From Kappaphycus alvarezii (taxonomy: Eukaryota > Rhodophyta > Florideophyceae > Gigartinales > Solieriaceae): a stretch of DNA of 64,000 nucleotides. The notes beneath the pieces are model-generated. The model was not told where the DNA came from. It saw nothing but the letters and a program-made list of their open reading frames with translations, and did not search any database. Where the stretch lies: positions 248,001-312,000 of the forward strand of contig NADL03000027.1 in assembly GCA_002205965.3 (NCBI GenBank). Reading direction: 5' to 3'. Every line of letters starts with the position of its first letter. The stretch's first letter is position 1. This document shows positions 1-12,199 of this stretch, piece by piece. The position numbers and the translations under genes were made by a program.

Positions 1-779
1 CCATTGTTCTATTCAAAACTCATCATTGACCTAGAAGTTCTGTGGTGCGACGATTTTGAATACGTGAATTAGCGTTCAAGGAAATTGGTCTACACTCTCC
101 GCAAAGCGATTTTCCTCAGATCCTCCATATCTCATTCTAATTGTTTGCATTGTCTTGATCTTCGGAAATGGATTATCAACTCCTTTCGTCACAGAATGGC
201 CAGATTAGGGCAAGCGACTGCGATTAGCAACCGCAGTTGGGCTCCGCAGGGCGATAAATATTAAGGCGACCACAAACTTAGACGGACCATTCACGATTTG
301 GCTCGTTCCAACGCATTTCCGGTATCAGGCCGTCAAGACATTACGAAGACAGTTCACCGTGGCGGATAATCCTTTGTTTACAAGATCTATACTGCGAGAT
401 TCCCTCATCACGTAGCTCTCACCGATAAATTTCCCATCACTTCTTGGGCGCAACATTCCCGTCTTCGTGCGCCACCTAACGGATTCCGACATTGCCACTG
501 ATCAACCCTACAGTCTTGGTTCGAAAGATTCTTTCCATAGCCGCGCTGTTTTGGGACGGTTTCTTTGCCCTTGTCCATTCACGAGGTCCGGTTCTTGCAG
601 TGGGGGAAGGTTCTACCGAGCACCAGACGAGGACACTGGAGAAGACCACGCTAGTCTCTTGTACACCCTTGCATTCGTAAGCGACCATTGAGCGTCCCCC
701 ATGGTGGCTATCAACCCGTTGATGTTTCGTTTACGTACTGATGTGTGGATGCAACGCTGCGAAGTCTTAACAGAAGAGT
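1..779. other. no supported gene
   Basis: Short open frames occur on both strands but none has recognisable motifs or extends beyond about 75 codons. I see no repeats or RNA genes. It may be flank or very old transposon sequence. Confidence 0.4.
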
Positions 780-1234
780 GACAAAAGGTTGGGAAAGCTT
801 AATATCTAGAATGCTTCTCTTCTACTGCTTTTCCGCTGCATTAGCAACGGCTAGCACTTTCCCTGCTCCCATCGGCCCATAGCTCTCATGGAAAGGCGAT
901 AATACGATGAGGCGAGCGTCACTTCGAGAGGGGGCGGCGTGCCCGCTACGTCAGACTTTGGGTGTGCAAGAATGCCAACGCGTTGCGCATTTAGTGCAGG
1001 AAGTAAATACTTCACCTCGTTTTGAACACCGACTCTTGCTGCTTTGAACGGCTCTCGGTCAGGTACCATAACCACTGCAGTGAGCCCGTAAGTCCGTCCA
1101 TGACCATTGTTACAAAAGTCCGCCGCGTGGTCTCCGTGATGATTCATTGGCCTGTGGCACCCCACGCACCGCAGCGCTGCAGTGTCATCAAGCACGGAAA
1201 CTCCCAGATGGCGACGCACCACTCCCGTCCGCAT
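780..1234 (-). mobile_element. LINE C-terminal fragment (zinc knuckle plus nuclease region)
   Basis: The minus-strand frame from 1234 reads through a Cys/His cluster of the kind found after the reverse transcriptase of restriction-like-endonuclease (RLE) LINEs: CVGC, then HHGDHAADFC, then GHGRTYGLT. It is followed by an SDVAG...PLEVTLASS stretch resembling the PD...D-V-T core of the nuclease. The reverse transcriptase itself is absent upstream and the frame is lost near 850, so this is a truncated remnant. The family match is from knowledge of LINE C-termini; the exact clade is not determined. Confidence 0.6.
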
Positions 1235-1785
1235 CTCGCTGTACGTTTAGTTGACTACGGACGGATGCGTGGTGAGGAGGGCTGGAGGCGTCCTCAGGTG
1301 TGCTTGATGGCGGATCCTTTGCAGAATATCAACTTCCGAGTGCGTTGCGGGGTTGGTAGACCTCGCCCGTTTAGTATCCTTCCAGAACTTTGTTGCTGAC
1401 TTGTACCCGGCACTGTATAGAGTGCTGTGCTAATTATCCCGCAGAGGACGCGAGAGTGGACATTATCAGGGCTACTTTGTTCCCAAGCCTTGTCGTTCCG
1501 TTGACGGGGGTGAGGGCGATAACATATGGTACTGGCTGTGGAGTTGTGGAGCCTTGGGTGGGGACAATGATGGAGGTGATGCCGGTGTTTGCTGAAGTGA
1601 TCCAGTCTGTAGGCGACAGAAATTGGTACGGTAGGGAGTAATGCTGCGACTCTTGGTTGCATTTGCGCTTTAGCTACGTCCGCCCAGGAGGGGGAACGTG
1701 CCTTGTCGCTTTTCGCTTCTGCAATACCGAATCGGGGTGCTGAAGGCATGTTGGGGGAGTTTACGAAGAGGAGGCAGAAAGGGGA
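1235..1785. other. no supported gene
   Basis: A 193-codon minus-strand open frame (1294-1875) crosses this interval, but its right part is the 3' end of the LINE described at 1786-1960 and the rest has no motif I recognise. I treat it as non-coding transposon or flank sequence. Confidence 0.35.
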
Positions 1786-1960
1786 ATTGTGAGGCGATTT
1801 AATACTTGAAAGATATGGTCGGTTGGGGCCCGAATATTCTACAGGGTGACCAGTAGTACCTGTTAAATTTCCCAAAAAGCCGGCTCAAAGTCGCCTAGCA
1901 GACAAGCTGCTTTGGACATTACGGCCGCGGCAGCGTGCCTCAAAGTACTGTATCGAGGCA
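1786..1960 (-). mobile_element. LINE 3' end, dispersed copy A
   Basis: This segment matches the ends of two other segments in the window (10255-10800 and 53375-54003), all on the minus strand. The shared features are a peptide ending close to HAAAAVMSKAACLL and a downstream untranslated stretch around TGGTCGGTTG with a TTTAAT block. Only the last part of the coding end and the 3' tail are present, as expected for a 5'-truncated LINE. Confidence 0.6.
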
Positions 1961-2557
1961 GAAAGGAAGGGTGAAAAACCCTTTGATGTCTCCGTACGAG
2001 TAATTTCGATATAAGGATGTAGAGTGGTTTCTCGTGCTTATTCTTATATCAAGATGTCACCTTTGTGGTGACATGGACCGGAAGCACAGTACTGTCGTTA
2101 CTGTTTTTTTGGTGCGTTATTTGGCGTTCCGTTGAAGTTTTATGCATTCAGTATCCACTGAACACTAAAAGAATGAGCGGCATAATTTCTAGGTCTAATA
2201 TTTCGAAACCACGAATTAAACATAGCTAAGCGTCAGTAGGTCAATGGATCTGGTCGTGCCAAAACCATACAGTACCTACATTGAAGCTTATGCCCCGTTT
2301 GGGCTCCTCAAATCCGTCAAAACCAGTAGGTCGGTCCTGTGCTTGCAACACGCCCGTCGACGTCCTTATATGTCGCCGCTAAAATCAGCGTACGCACCTG
2401 ATTGTAACAAGCCCTATCAACAAAACGACGTGCATTACATCACAGCGTGGGCTTCAGACTACTTTGTCGACAAGTCACGAATCTTGTCCACGTACATAGC
2501 GTAGTCCTGTACCAACGCAACCTGGAAATGCACTAGCTGCCAAGCATCTTCGCCGGG
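1961..2557. other. upstream region of DNA polymerase gene; no gene
   Basis: AT-moderate sequence with no open frame of interest. It lies immediately upstream of the DNA polymerase reading frame and should hold its promoter and 5' untranslated region. I see no clear TATA box or repeat. Confidence 0.35.
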
Positions 2558-5062
2558 ATGGTCACGGCAAATTGTATCGCCAATCGCCTTCGTTCGAAGG
2601 CTACATTCAATTCCTTCCAACGGCTGTCGCACGTTAAACCTGCACCTGTGGTGTCTGAGCATGACAACCATCACGTAACGCATCTCTCTGCTCCAATCCC
2701 GTCTTCCTCGAAACGCGTCAACAACCAAGATTGCAACCTGTGTCTAGCACTCCCTTGTTACCGACTAACCAAGTTGAGGATAAGCTTTTGCCAGATGATA
2801 TCCTCATTGTCCGCGACAGGGCCACGGCGGCGGATGTCGTCGATAGTTTGATATCATTGCCAGAGCATGAGGTCGTTGCTTGGGATACTGAAACTACTCA
2901 CATTGACTTTACGCAGCAGTCGCCAGTCGGGAATGGGCGGTTATTTGTGCTACTGCCTACGCTGCACATCCTAAACTATCCAATAGTCCCTCACGGATTT
3001 TTGTTGACTGTCTCGATGATGACGGTGAAAGCAGGGTGGAGGTTTTGCAGGTATTCAAGGGCTACTTTGAGAACCGTCGATGCAAAAAGGTGTGGCATAA
3101 CTATGCCTTCGATCGTCACATGCTCGGTAACCATGGAATTGATGTGAGGGGTTTTGGCGGGGATACTATGCACATGGCACGCCTGGTTGATTCTGCGAGG
3201 AACAGCTACTCGTTGGAAGCATTGTCAAGGGATTTCTTGCAAGAAAAGCATGGGAAAGCGGGTATTTTGGACAGGTTTGGAAGGAAGGAAACGCTCAAGG
3301 ATGGACCGAGGGCAAAAAGTTGGTACTTCCTGAGACTGTCAGCCTTCAGTGCGGCAGGGAGACTAGGGATGAGTGGATTGATTACGCCACTAATGACGCA
3401 CAATTGACTCACATTTTGTTTCAAGATCTGCGAGGACGCCTAAATGACATGGAACTTGGTAAGTTTCATCGTCCACATACCTTGTATGGCGGCTACAATA
3501 ATATGTATGAGCTGTATGAAAATCTGATGATACCATTTGGCGAGATGCTCACTGACATGGAGAGAATAGGGTTTCGGGTCGATGTAAACTGGTTAAGGAA
3601 GGCAGCGGAGCAAGCGGACGGCGATCGGCTAGAGCTGGAGGAAAGATTTAGAGAATGGGCTGCAGGCACTCACCGGATGCGCGATTCATGAACCTAAACT
3701 CCGCCTCCCAAAAGCAACATTTTTTCTTTGCGCCGTTCAAGAACAATATCGCAAAAGATGAATGGCCGAGGGAGAAACTCTTCACAATTTACCCAGATGA
3801 ATTCTTGCCAGAAAAGTATTGGCAGAAATACAGCAGCAATGTGACTGTGATGCTAACTTAACCGCTGGCCCAGAGACAAGAGACAACAAATCGAAACCGC
3901 CAACAAAGGCAAAAAGGTTGAAGAAAGATATTGTTCTGAGGGGGTTGGGGCTTACGTCTCCAGAACATACCGCCAAGGGTGGCCTAGCGTTTCTGCGACA
4001 TCGTTGTGGAAGCTTGCTCGAGCTCAACATGGAACCTCATCAACGCAGACTGAGGTGAAGGGAATGCGAAATGCTATAGAGCATCTGATTGAATCATCAA
4101 CAATTTCAACTTTGATTTCATCGTTCCTCAACCCATTGCAAGACAGGCCTGGGAAGGATAATCGGATTCATGCGTCTTTGAACCTAAACACGGAGACAGG
4201 GCGTTTATCATCGCGGCGCCCAAACCTGCAGAATCAGCCCGCATTGGACAAGGATCGATACAGGATTCGCAAAGCATTCGTTCCGAGGAGGGAAAGAGCT
4301 TGATTGTCGCAGACTATGGTCAGCTCGAGCTCGGCTGTTGGCACATATCACAAACTGCAAATCAATGATCCAGGCATTCAAGGCTGGTGGTGATTTTCAC
4401 TCGAGGACAGCGTTGAGTATGTTTGACGAAGTTGCACGGGCGTTGAAAGGGGGGATTGCATTTTGGAAGGCAAGGGAGATTTGACGCCCGACTCCCCGCC
4501 TCTTGTGAAGGACATGTTCTCTTCGCAACGAAAAAAAGCGAAAGTGCTCAACTTCTCCATAGCATATGGCAAGACAGTGAAAGGGCTGGCGGCAGATTGG
4601 AATGTCAGCATTGAAGAAGCGCGCAAAACTCTTCAGTTGTGGTACAAGGACAGACCTGAGGTGCGCATTTGGCAGGAAGACTGCGTTGACTTCCTACTGG
4701 AGCATGGCTTCGTGGAAACCATTATGGGAAGGCGGAGGCATCTACCAAACATTTTGTCAGACAGCTACTCGAAGAAAGCTCATGCTGGAAGGGCAGCTAT
4801 TAATGCACCGCTGCAAGGATCCGCTGCAGACCTCGTTATGGCAGCCATGGTAAAGCTCCACAGGAATAGGGTTTTGAAAGGTCTTGGATGGAAAACGATT
4901 CTACAGGTGCACGACGAAATCATACTAGAGGGTCCGGATGAATCAGTTCACATTGCGCTACCGATTGTTGAGCAGGAGATGGGGAATCCGATTGGAGTTC
5001 CACTTCGGGTTGATCTCACGGTTGACGCAAAAAGTGTCAAGTCGTGGTACGACGCGAAGTGA
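2558..5062 (+). CDS. plant/protist organellar family A DNA polymerase (POP), frameshifted
   Basis: Replicates organelle DNA; family A polymerase with a 3'-5' exonuclease. Exonuclease motifs are visible in order: AWDTET (Exo I), VWHNYAFDRHML (Exo II) and WIDYATNDAQLT (Exo III). Polymerase motif A reads VADYGQLELR, motif B RKKAKVLNFSIAYGKT, and motif C QVHDEI; the IAYGK and GDTMHMARL signatures are typical of POP rather than bacterial Pol I. I place the start at the ATG at 2558 because the leader is basic and Ser-rich like an organelle transit peptide. The gene ends with ...VKSWYDAK and a TGA at 5060-5062. The frame must be changed about nine times (near 2729, 2938, 3304, 3669, 3818, 3989, 4284, 4331, 4452); each is explained by one missing base, mostly in a homopolymer. 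I therefore regard it as a functional gene with sequence errors. It is convergent with the GTPase gene. Confidence 0.9.
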
Positions 5063-5299
5063 CCGGCTGAGAACCTCTAACGGTCTGATGTCTGGACATT
5101 ATCAAAGCAATGTGCTTCACACGGAGAAGTAGAAGGCCATGAAATATCAGTTGTTACATGCTCGGTAGCAACTTTTTCTTTACAACAAGTCGCTTGTTAC
5201 TGCGGACTTAAGTCGAGGCAATGGCCGAATAAGAGGACAATTGCGGATTCCACTATTGCTACGAGTGTCCTGCGGGCCGGATTGTGGTTTTTTTTCTGA
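5063..5299. other. convergent intergenic spacer
   Basis: About 240 bases separate the stop codons of the DNA polymerase (+) and GTPase (-) genes. It must contain both 3' untranslated regions. A T-run at about 5287-5295 lies just past the GTPase stop codon. Confidence 0.6.
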
Positions 5300-7097
5300 T
5301 CATGCTGCCCCAGGCTGCTCAACCGATATAATCCGTCCGAGCCCCTTTGTCCTTCCCTCACGGAATATGAAGCGAGCCCCTGGCTTCACATACTCGGGGT
5401 AGTACATAAATCGGAATTTGATTGTTGCTCTATCGCCCGTCCGGATTATTGGAGAGTCTATGGAAAGAACCCTGGCTGCTTGGCGAATTGTCTCGCAATG
5501 CAACACCGGTTCGTACCCTTCACGAATTGTTGTTCCGTGATACAAAACTAGCACTTCAGCAGTGAACTCTCTCACCGCTCCAGGGCGAATACTGGCATCA
5601 AGAAGCACCATGCCCTTCCGGACTGAGGAGCGCTTCACCTTCTTAAGCGCCAGGGATCCTGCTTGGCCCGCCACCACGCGTTTAACTGGTGTCCTCTTGT
5701 AATGCACAGACTTGACCTTGCTTTGATGAACTTTCCGCGGCCGTCCGGGCCAAGATTGAGGATCTGCCGAGAGTGACGGCGCCGGATGTTGTGTTCCCGC
5801 TACCACGGTTCCCACTCCAGGAACAACGAAAGTCTCATCTATGGCAAACTCTGATGGTTTGTCCATATGTTCGCGCCAATTGCGTCTTGAGGGGACTAGA
5901 TTGAGAAAAGCTCTGAGTAGATCAAGCCCCTCTCCAGTGACGTTTGACAAGGAGAATATGGGGACGACGCGATCGTTGACAATATTTTGAGCGCTAAGCG
6001 TGACTTCATCCATTGACTTGACGAGGACTGGCAATTTCTTTCCGGCGCTTGGGCTCTGAGTAAACGCTGTAAGTGGTTGATGGTCTGCTCGTAGACATGC
6101 TGCGGGCGAGGTCGATTTTCGTGATGACGATGTAAACAGGAACCTTGAGGCGAGGGTGATTGCCAGATGCTCCTTTGTCATTCTGAGGACACCCATGTTG
6201 GCTCCAACTACGAGCATGCAAAAGTCTGGGCGTGGGCTGTGAGACCAAAGACGGTGGTCTTGAGGTAGCGCTCGTGACCAGCGAGATCGAAAAAGGTGAG
6301 AACTTTGGAGGCCTTTTCGACAACGTCTGACCAGGTGAGATTTCTGACATTGGTGTAATTGACAATTTCGCCTGGGTGCAAAGCCGATGATTGCTTGGGC
6401 TACGGCTGATGTGCGACCGGTCTCAAGCTCATGCTTGTGTGTGAAAATTTGAGAACGAGCCAAGCCGCGTCCATTATCCAGGGCACCCGTGCCTGTCAAT
6501 ACACCGACGAGGGTACTCTTGCCTGAATCGACATTGCCGGCAACTGCGATGCGAATGTCGAGGTAATCCTCAAGGGCCTTGGGGACCTTTCGGACGAGAA
6601 CCTGAGCGACGCGACCTTGCTTGCCATCCCCTTCACGCAAAACCTGCGTCTCGGCACCTAGCTCATGTGCCATACGGGTGAGAGTTTCTAGCGACGCTGC
6701 GAGGACATTTGCGGGGAGTCCCTTTTTGTGACCGTTGTCTTCGACACCAAGCTGGTAGATAGCCTCACCATTTCCTTCGGAGAGACGAAAGTTGAGTTGG
6801 GTTACAAGTTGTGCAAAGCGGTCGCGGGAGGGTTTACGAGACGCCACTTGTATTCCACGGCGCCCTCGTCATCCTCGGGAAGAAGGTCGTCCTGGGACAT
6901 TGGAGTGGATTGGTTGTCGACATCAGGGAAGAACGAGGAGTAGTGTCGTTGTCAGAAATTGAAGGGGTTGTTTCATGTTGTGGAGAGCGAATGGATTGTT
7001 GTGTATGGGATGTGGGATGTATTCGATTTGAGGTGCGGGAACGGGAAGGCTTGGAGGAACGCTTGACTGAGGAGACCCAGTCTCTTGTTGAAGCCAT
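5300..7097 (-). CDS. GTPBP1/GTPBP2-like translational GTPase, frameshifted
   Basis: Large GTP-binding protein of the EF1A-related GTPBP1 family, thought to act in mRNA surveillance or ribosome rescue in the cytoplasm. Visible motifs: G1 AVAGNVDSGKST, G3 FDLAGHERYLKTT, G4 VYIVITKIDLA, then domain II with VPGVGTVVAGT and YKRTPVKRVVAGQ, and the C-terminal barrel with HCETIRQAA, TGDRATIKFRF and FREGRTKGLGRI. The N-terminal block EYKWRLV...RDRFAQLVTQL is also characteristic. The N-terminus is uncertain: an ATG at 6900 fits the conserved domain, while a frame open from 7097 adds a Ser/Thr-rich leader. The frame changes roughly ten times (for example near 6818, 6380, 6236, 6155, 6110, 6050 and several between 5700 and 5810). 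All those I worked through are explained by one lost base, often in a C or G run. The ORF from 6847 that appears continuous includes two out-of-frame stretches. Confidence 0.88.
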
Positions 7098-8214
7098 TGC
7101 GTTTGTTTTTTGAGTTTGGAAAGAGGATGATAGGGCGAAGTTGGTGGAACGGGTGAGACAAGAGGGGGTGATGATAAGGACGATGGGTTAGCAGAGCGGG
7201 AATGGGGGTGTGGATGGGGGCTGAGAGCGAGCAATAGGGCACAAGCGAGTGATTATGTTGTGAGAAAGTTGCGAAAGGGTAAGAGGGGGTGGAGCGGTGC
7301 TGAGAAAAGGGGTTGTGATAAGAGCGAAGAGGGATGGGTTGGGCAAACAACGGGGCGGGTAGATAAAAAGACAGGAAAATTTGGTGATATGCAGGACCTG
7401 CGGCCAGAACGCTCTGGCGGTTTGGGGCATCTCTATGTCCGCGCCTACGACTTGGTTCCTATTGGCCTATACATACATCAACCGCCTTTCTCCCGCCCTC
7501 TTCTCCTTTCTCTCGTTTTTTCCTTGTAACGCCAGCGCATAGCGCGCGACATACAGTATCTTACTGTAACCGTACGGTTACTCACAGCAATGTTCAGTTT
7601 GTCTCTTTGCGGACCATCGAGGATTCGCAGGCCACTTTGGGCAAAAAGTGTTGTTTTTTGGTTAAAATGTTGGGCATGCTCACACAGGCCTCGAGAGGTC
7701 GGTGGGGACATTCGCGTGCATCGTATTTTGCAATACAAGATTTTTGGAGAGTTCCATTTAAACCAATCAGCATTCAGGCTCAATGGCTCTGGGATGATAT
7801 TCGGACGTGTACATCCACCATTGGATGTAAGCGACTTGCCAACCGCTGCAGCATCGGCATTGCTCGGATTGGATTCATTCATGGAATCTCTTCCTGATTT
7901 TATATTTCATTACAGAGGCTGTTTCTGAAATCGGCCAAAGTTTGAATCGGTTCAGACATGTCCAGAATTAGCTATGTGCACGATATTTCTTACTGTACTC
8001 TAAAAGGTAGAGCCCACTGGTGCGAGACAGCGCAGAGGCGTCTCGAACGCCTAAAGTGCTTCATGGGTACAGAGTACAGTCAAGTATACTGTACTGCACA
8101 ACAATGAAGAATGGACGGGATATTTCAGTAAGATGGGGACTACTTGGAAGGCTACTGTTGCGCTGGCTGTAAGGGCCTTGAAAAAATCTGCCGACGTATT
8201 TCTTCTACAACTGA
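7098..8214. promoter_or_regulatory. upstream of GTPase gene; no gene recognised
   Basis: Purine/pyrimidine-biased DNA (T/C-rich when read on the minus strand to about 7500), as expected for a promoter and 5' leader of the GTPase gene. Open frames at 7478-7882 (-) and 7590-7928 (+) overlap each other and show no motif. Nothing else is supported. Confidence 0.3.
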
Positions 8215-8520
8215 TTACTGTACAGTACAGTAACCATGACGACAGGGGTTTTGCTGCACGCATGAAATCCTCGTTCGTTTCAACTGAATTATTGCCCAGT
8301 AAGAGTCTCTGGCGCTCGCAACTTGCCGGATCTTGTCTTTTCGGTAGCATTAAATAACCTGGGCAGTAGCAGATCCACCTCGTGTGACCAACAGGGCTCT
8401 ACTGTAGGAACAGTTTTCATTTCGCGTCAAGCTTCAGTCCTTGAACATCAACGCACGTATGATGCCAATGATCAACAAGCAAGTTCTGTACAGGGTTTTA
8501 CAGTACAGTACAGTACGATA
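8215..8520. repeat. GTAC-core palindromic repeats
   Basis: Two runs of a TACAG/CTGTA pentanucleotide pattern: 8215-8233 (TACTGTACAGTACAG with flank) and 8499-8517 (TACAGTACAGTACAGTACG). The same motif recurs at many other sites in the window, including the 3' end of a pogo-like transposon fragment, so these may be ends of small Tc1/mariner-type elements. Confidence 0.6.
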
Positions 8521-10254
8521 CAATTTGTACCCAAGAATATTCAGCCCTGAAAACGCATTCCGCGAATCTCGCAACACGCCACCTGGCCATTCCGTGTCAT
8601 TCAGTTTGTACCCTGCCAATGCTTCACACGAGGCCCTTGTCACGACAGTGCAGGGGTACCGAAACTGTCCCTACTGTAAGACCCCGACTTGGCCGATGAC
8701 ACGTTGGCCAGCGGAGCAGTGCGCCAATACTCCCTTGGGACTTGATGATGTCCATTGACCAACTAAGCATCACCGGCAAATCGGATTGCACCTCGTATTC
8801 ACACAGGGATCCCCATGCGTAATTCCAGGCACAATTCTTTTCCTCGCAGTTGAGAGAATTAGCGTCCACGTCACCTTGCAATTCCAGGCAAGCAGGATCC
8901 CGCTGCCAATGCGTAGAGGGAACACCGAGCACGGCAGAGGCAAGGTACACCAAATGGCATTGCACATGGGTACATGCGTCTGCACTAGCACGCATCAGCA
9001 GGGCATCACAGACATTCCCTCGAATGCGAACAGCTTCGCATACTCTTCAATTTCCGCACTACCAGCGCGCTGGGATACAGCTTGTCGAGGAGGGATGCAC
9101 CGAAAGGTGACTAGACTGGTATATTTTTTCGGCTGCGGGCCTGTATGGCGAACAGCGGTGAGAGGGGGAGAAGATGATTTGCGTTCATTCTATAACAGGA
9201 AGGAGATTGGTTCCTTTAGGACATCGGCGGGGCGATGCTCGATATCCATAACCGCATGGGATGTGATCTGCTATTTCCACACGTGGAAACCTGTTTGGGA
9301 ATCAAGTACTTTCTACATCTCCTTTCTGTGCAACTTTAAGCCTAACCTGGCACTTTCGCATGTGAAAATATTATGTCCCCCGGAACAGTTTATATTCCAG
9401 AGGGAAGAGGGGCATAGGGGAGAGGTTTGGGTGTTTTTACTGTTGGAATATATATTCGATCTATCCTAAGTTTCCAGACAACCACAATCGAAGAGGGGCA
9501 TTGTAGCAATACCTGACGGGCCGTCGAAAATTTCATTGAACAAAAACAGCCTTGAAGGTGTCCAAAGAAGACACACCCAGGATGTAAAAGTCTCACGAGC
9601 GTCGTTTAGATGAATATCATCTGTGGCATCTGTGCCGCGACATATCCTTGAAAAGCAAAGGCCTCTGCGATCAGCCTCTGCCCGAAAACTGCGGTGAAGA
9701 TGTGAAGAAAGAGTCCTCCCCATGATGCCCGCAGGGCTAGGAGACACAGAGCTTCGGGTGCAGTTTGATAGCAGTAAATCGGGGTGGGTGAATCTCTCAG
9801 CGCTTGCTATACCGACGCGGAGGCATAAAAGCGACAAAAATGCTGCACCGGTATGGCGTAGGGACACGGGAAGAGTAAACATTGCTAAAAATACAGGATA
9901 AAACACTGCAGGACTGGGACCCCCCAAAAGCTGGTTCCATTGAGCGGCTCTAGTAAGACCTAGAAACGACTTAATTTAATGCGGGGATGGTTGGGAGTCA
10001 TGCTCCTTCCTTCTGTTGCGGTCTAGTGGAGGTTTGACAATTACTTTCAAGTACTCTGTCACAAGGACGGTGATTTTAAAATCCATGCCTTGGAATACAT
10101 TTTTCTACTGAAAAGCAGGTTCGAATGGGAACGAAACAGCCGACTTGAAGCGTTTAGAAAGTTTCTCATGGAAATCTTGAGCCTTTTGTTGGTTACGCGA
10201 AGTCGAAAGTCATGCACGACTTCGGCAGGAATGAGAAGCATTTTTAAAGGGGGA
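8521..10254. other. unresolved region, no convincing gene
   Basis: Two longish open frames lie here: 8786-9469 (+, 227 codons) and 9466-9927 (-, 153 codons, with a hydrophobic N-terminus that could be read as a signal peptide). Neither shows a domain I recognise, and both overlap other frames. One could be a lineage-specific gene, but I cannot support it. Confidence 0.25.
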
Positions 10255-10800
10255 ATTTGGGGGTGTTTTTAATGCATGAAAAATATGGTCAGCTGTTCCC
10301 TAAGGGATGTCGTGATGGTAAAGGCTTACAACGTAAAGGGTTGGCGGGAAATTGTCAAAACGCTAGAAAACTGACGGGAGCCCGGCCACCAGGCACGCTG
10401 CATTCGACATTACTGCTGCTGCGGCATGACGCTGTGTTAAGATTTCTTTGACCTTTGCGTAGGTCTCCCTTGCCCTCATAGCGACGTTGCGTGCGACGTC
10501 GGTTAGCAACGCGTGGGCGTCCGGGTGCCATTCCCGAGGTAGAGATAGGGACGGGCACTAGCCTACTTCGGGCGGAAGACGCGATAAAGGACTCGTATCT
10601 TCTGTGTTTCGCCGTTCTTGCCGCGTTAAGCGAGGTGAGTGGTTGAATGTCCTCACTCTCCTGTTCGAGGGCGCTAGGGGGTTGACAAAGGTGACGTCGA
10701 AGAAGTCCTGCCAGTTCGTCCCATTGCGCGAATATCGGTCTTGTGCGGTGGACCCCTTCTCGCGGCTCGATGACTGGATGTCGCGCGGCTTTCATGAAAG
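10255..10800 (-). mobile_element. LINE 3' end, dispersed copy B
   Basis: Second copy of the family seen at 1786-1960 and 53375-54003. Read on the minus strand with frame changes it gives PLTSLNAA, HRRYESFIA, WHPDAHALLTDVARNVA and QRHAAAAVMSNAACL. This order matches the end of the C-terminal nuclease domain of RLE-type non-LTR retrotransposons, where a conserved block with WHP follows the nuclease core. It is 5'-truncated; no reverse transcriptase is visible upstream. Confidence 0.65.
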
Positions 10801-12199
10801 GTATTTAAAGGTGATGTATGTTTCAAGATCAATTTCGGTATTCCAGGAAAGTATTCAAGTCTATTGTCGACCATCTACTCGTCTATTGCAAGTCATCTTT
10901 CTGTTTAAACAAGGCTGTATGCGCGGACGAGCAGCTTCCATGCTAAGAATCTATTTTGTGATACATTCTGTCTGTAGCCAGAAACGGACATTGCGATTCA
11001 ACAGCCCAGATCGTATAAATGCAGCGGAGATACGCATAGTTGCCAAATTCGTTGCAATTCTAGCCATAAATACGATCTAACGGATCAAAGTCTTAAAAAA
11101 ATCCAACTCGAATTCCATGCCCTTTGTTAGGCAAATCTTACATACTCGGTTCACTCCTACGGTCGACTGGGGCACCACCCTTCCAAAATGGGGGGGCTCT
11201 TAGTGCATGAGAATCATATCAGACCAGGTAGAAATTTCTGTTTTCATGCTATTTGCTCTTGTAATGCTTGGAGCCGGGAATTATTTTAGGGTACTGCTGT
11301 CGTTTTGAAGTATTCGTCAAGACGATTGTTGGCTTCTTAGATCTTCACAGTAACAAAGTGCGGGCACTGAGATTTTAAATCAAAGCGTTCCAACTCCTTG
11401 ATATGCCAGCGTGGCACATTTCGTTTTGTTGAAAACTTTTTGCCGCGTGTGCCAAGCAAGAAACGCTTGGCGCGCGTGGCAATTAATTTTTCCCTGCTGT
11501 GCAAAACTTTCAAGGATTTTTTTGGCATGCTGTCCTGCGCAAATCGCCCATCCTCTACGTTTTCACTTGTGCTGCTCCCCCTTCATTGCCTACGCTCGTC
11601 GCGTCCTCTTCGTTTTGCCCCTTCCTTCTTTTCTACGCTATTTCTACCTACGTCAGCATTCATGTGCCTCTTTCTGCGTACTGGCATGGTATCAAGCACA
11701 TTTATACCCACATATTCTCATCTCTCCGCTTCTCTATCCACCTCTTACCCCCCTTTAAACCCTTTCATATCCTATTTCTCCCATTCCACCATGCCTTACC
11801 GCATCTCGGACGTTGCACACCCCTATCCACCATCCCGTTACGCCCTCTTCGCCGAACTGGCTGACCATCAGAAATCTACTGGAATTAGAGGCTGAGGAGG
11901 TATCTGAGGAGGAGGGAGAGTAGTCGGATGAGGAAGAAGTGCTATCCCTGAGGAGTATTTGGAAAAATCACTTGTGTATGGGGATTTAGACTCGGCTGGG
12001 GATCTTGTACCTACGATAAGGATACTCCTAAGCCATTATTGGAAGAGGACCGCAAGCGCATGTGTCGTCTGCGCTTCTATTATCGCCGACGTCATATTTA
12101 TCCGAAAAGCAAGAGGGTGGCTAAACTGCCTTGTTTTAAGTGGTTAGATTTTACTTAGTTATAGTTGCTCCAAACATTTAAGTATTTTTGCGTATTATT
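10801..12199. other. no supported gene; T/C-rich stretch
   Basis: From about 11540 to 11820 the plus strand is strongly pyrimidine-rich, creating several overlapping spurious open frames (11398-11895). No motif, repeat or RNA gene is recognised. Base composition starts to shift toward AT at about 12.1 kb. Confidence 0.35.

Noticed and set aside
6811..7350. Overlapping open frames on both strands upstream of the GTPase
   Set aside because: Produced by purine/pyrimidine skew; only the minus-strand frame leading into the conserved N-terminal block has support.
8786..9469. 227-codon open frame as a gene
   Set aside because: No domain, no similarity recognised, overlapped by other frames, in a region with repeat motifs.
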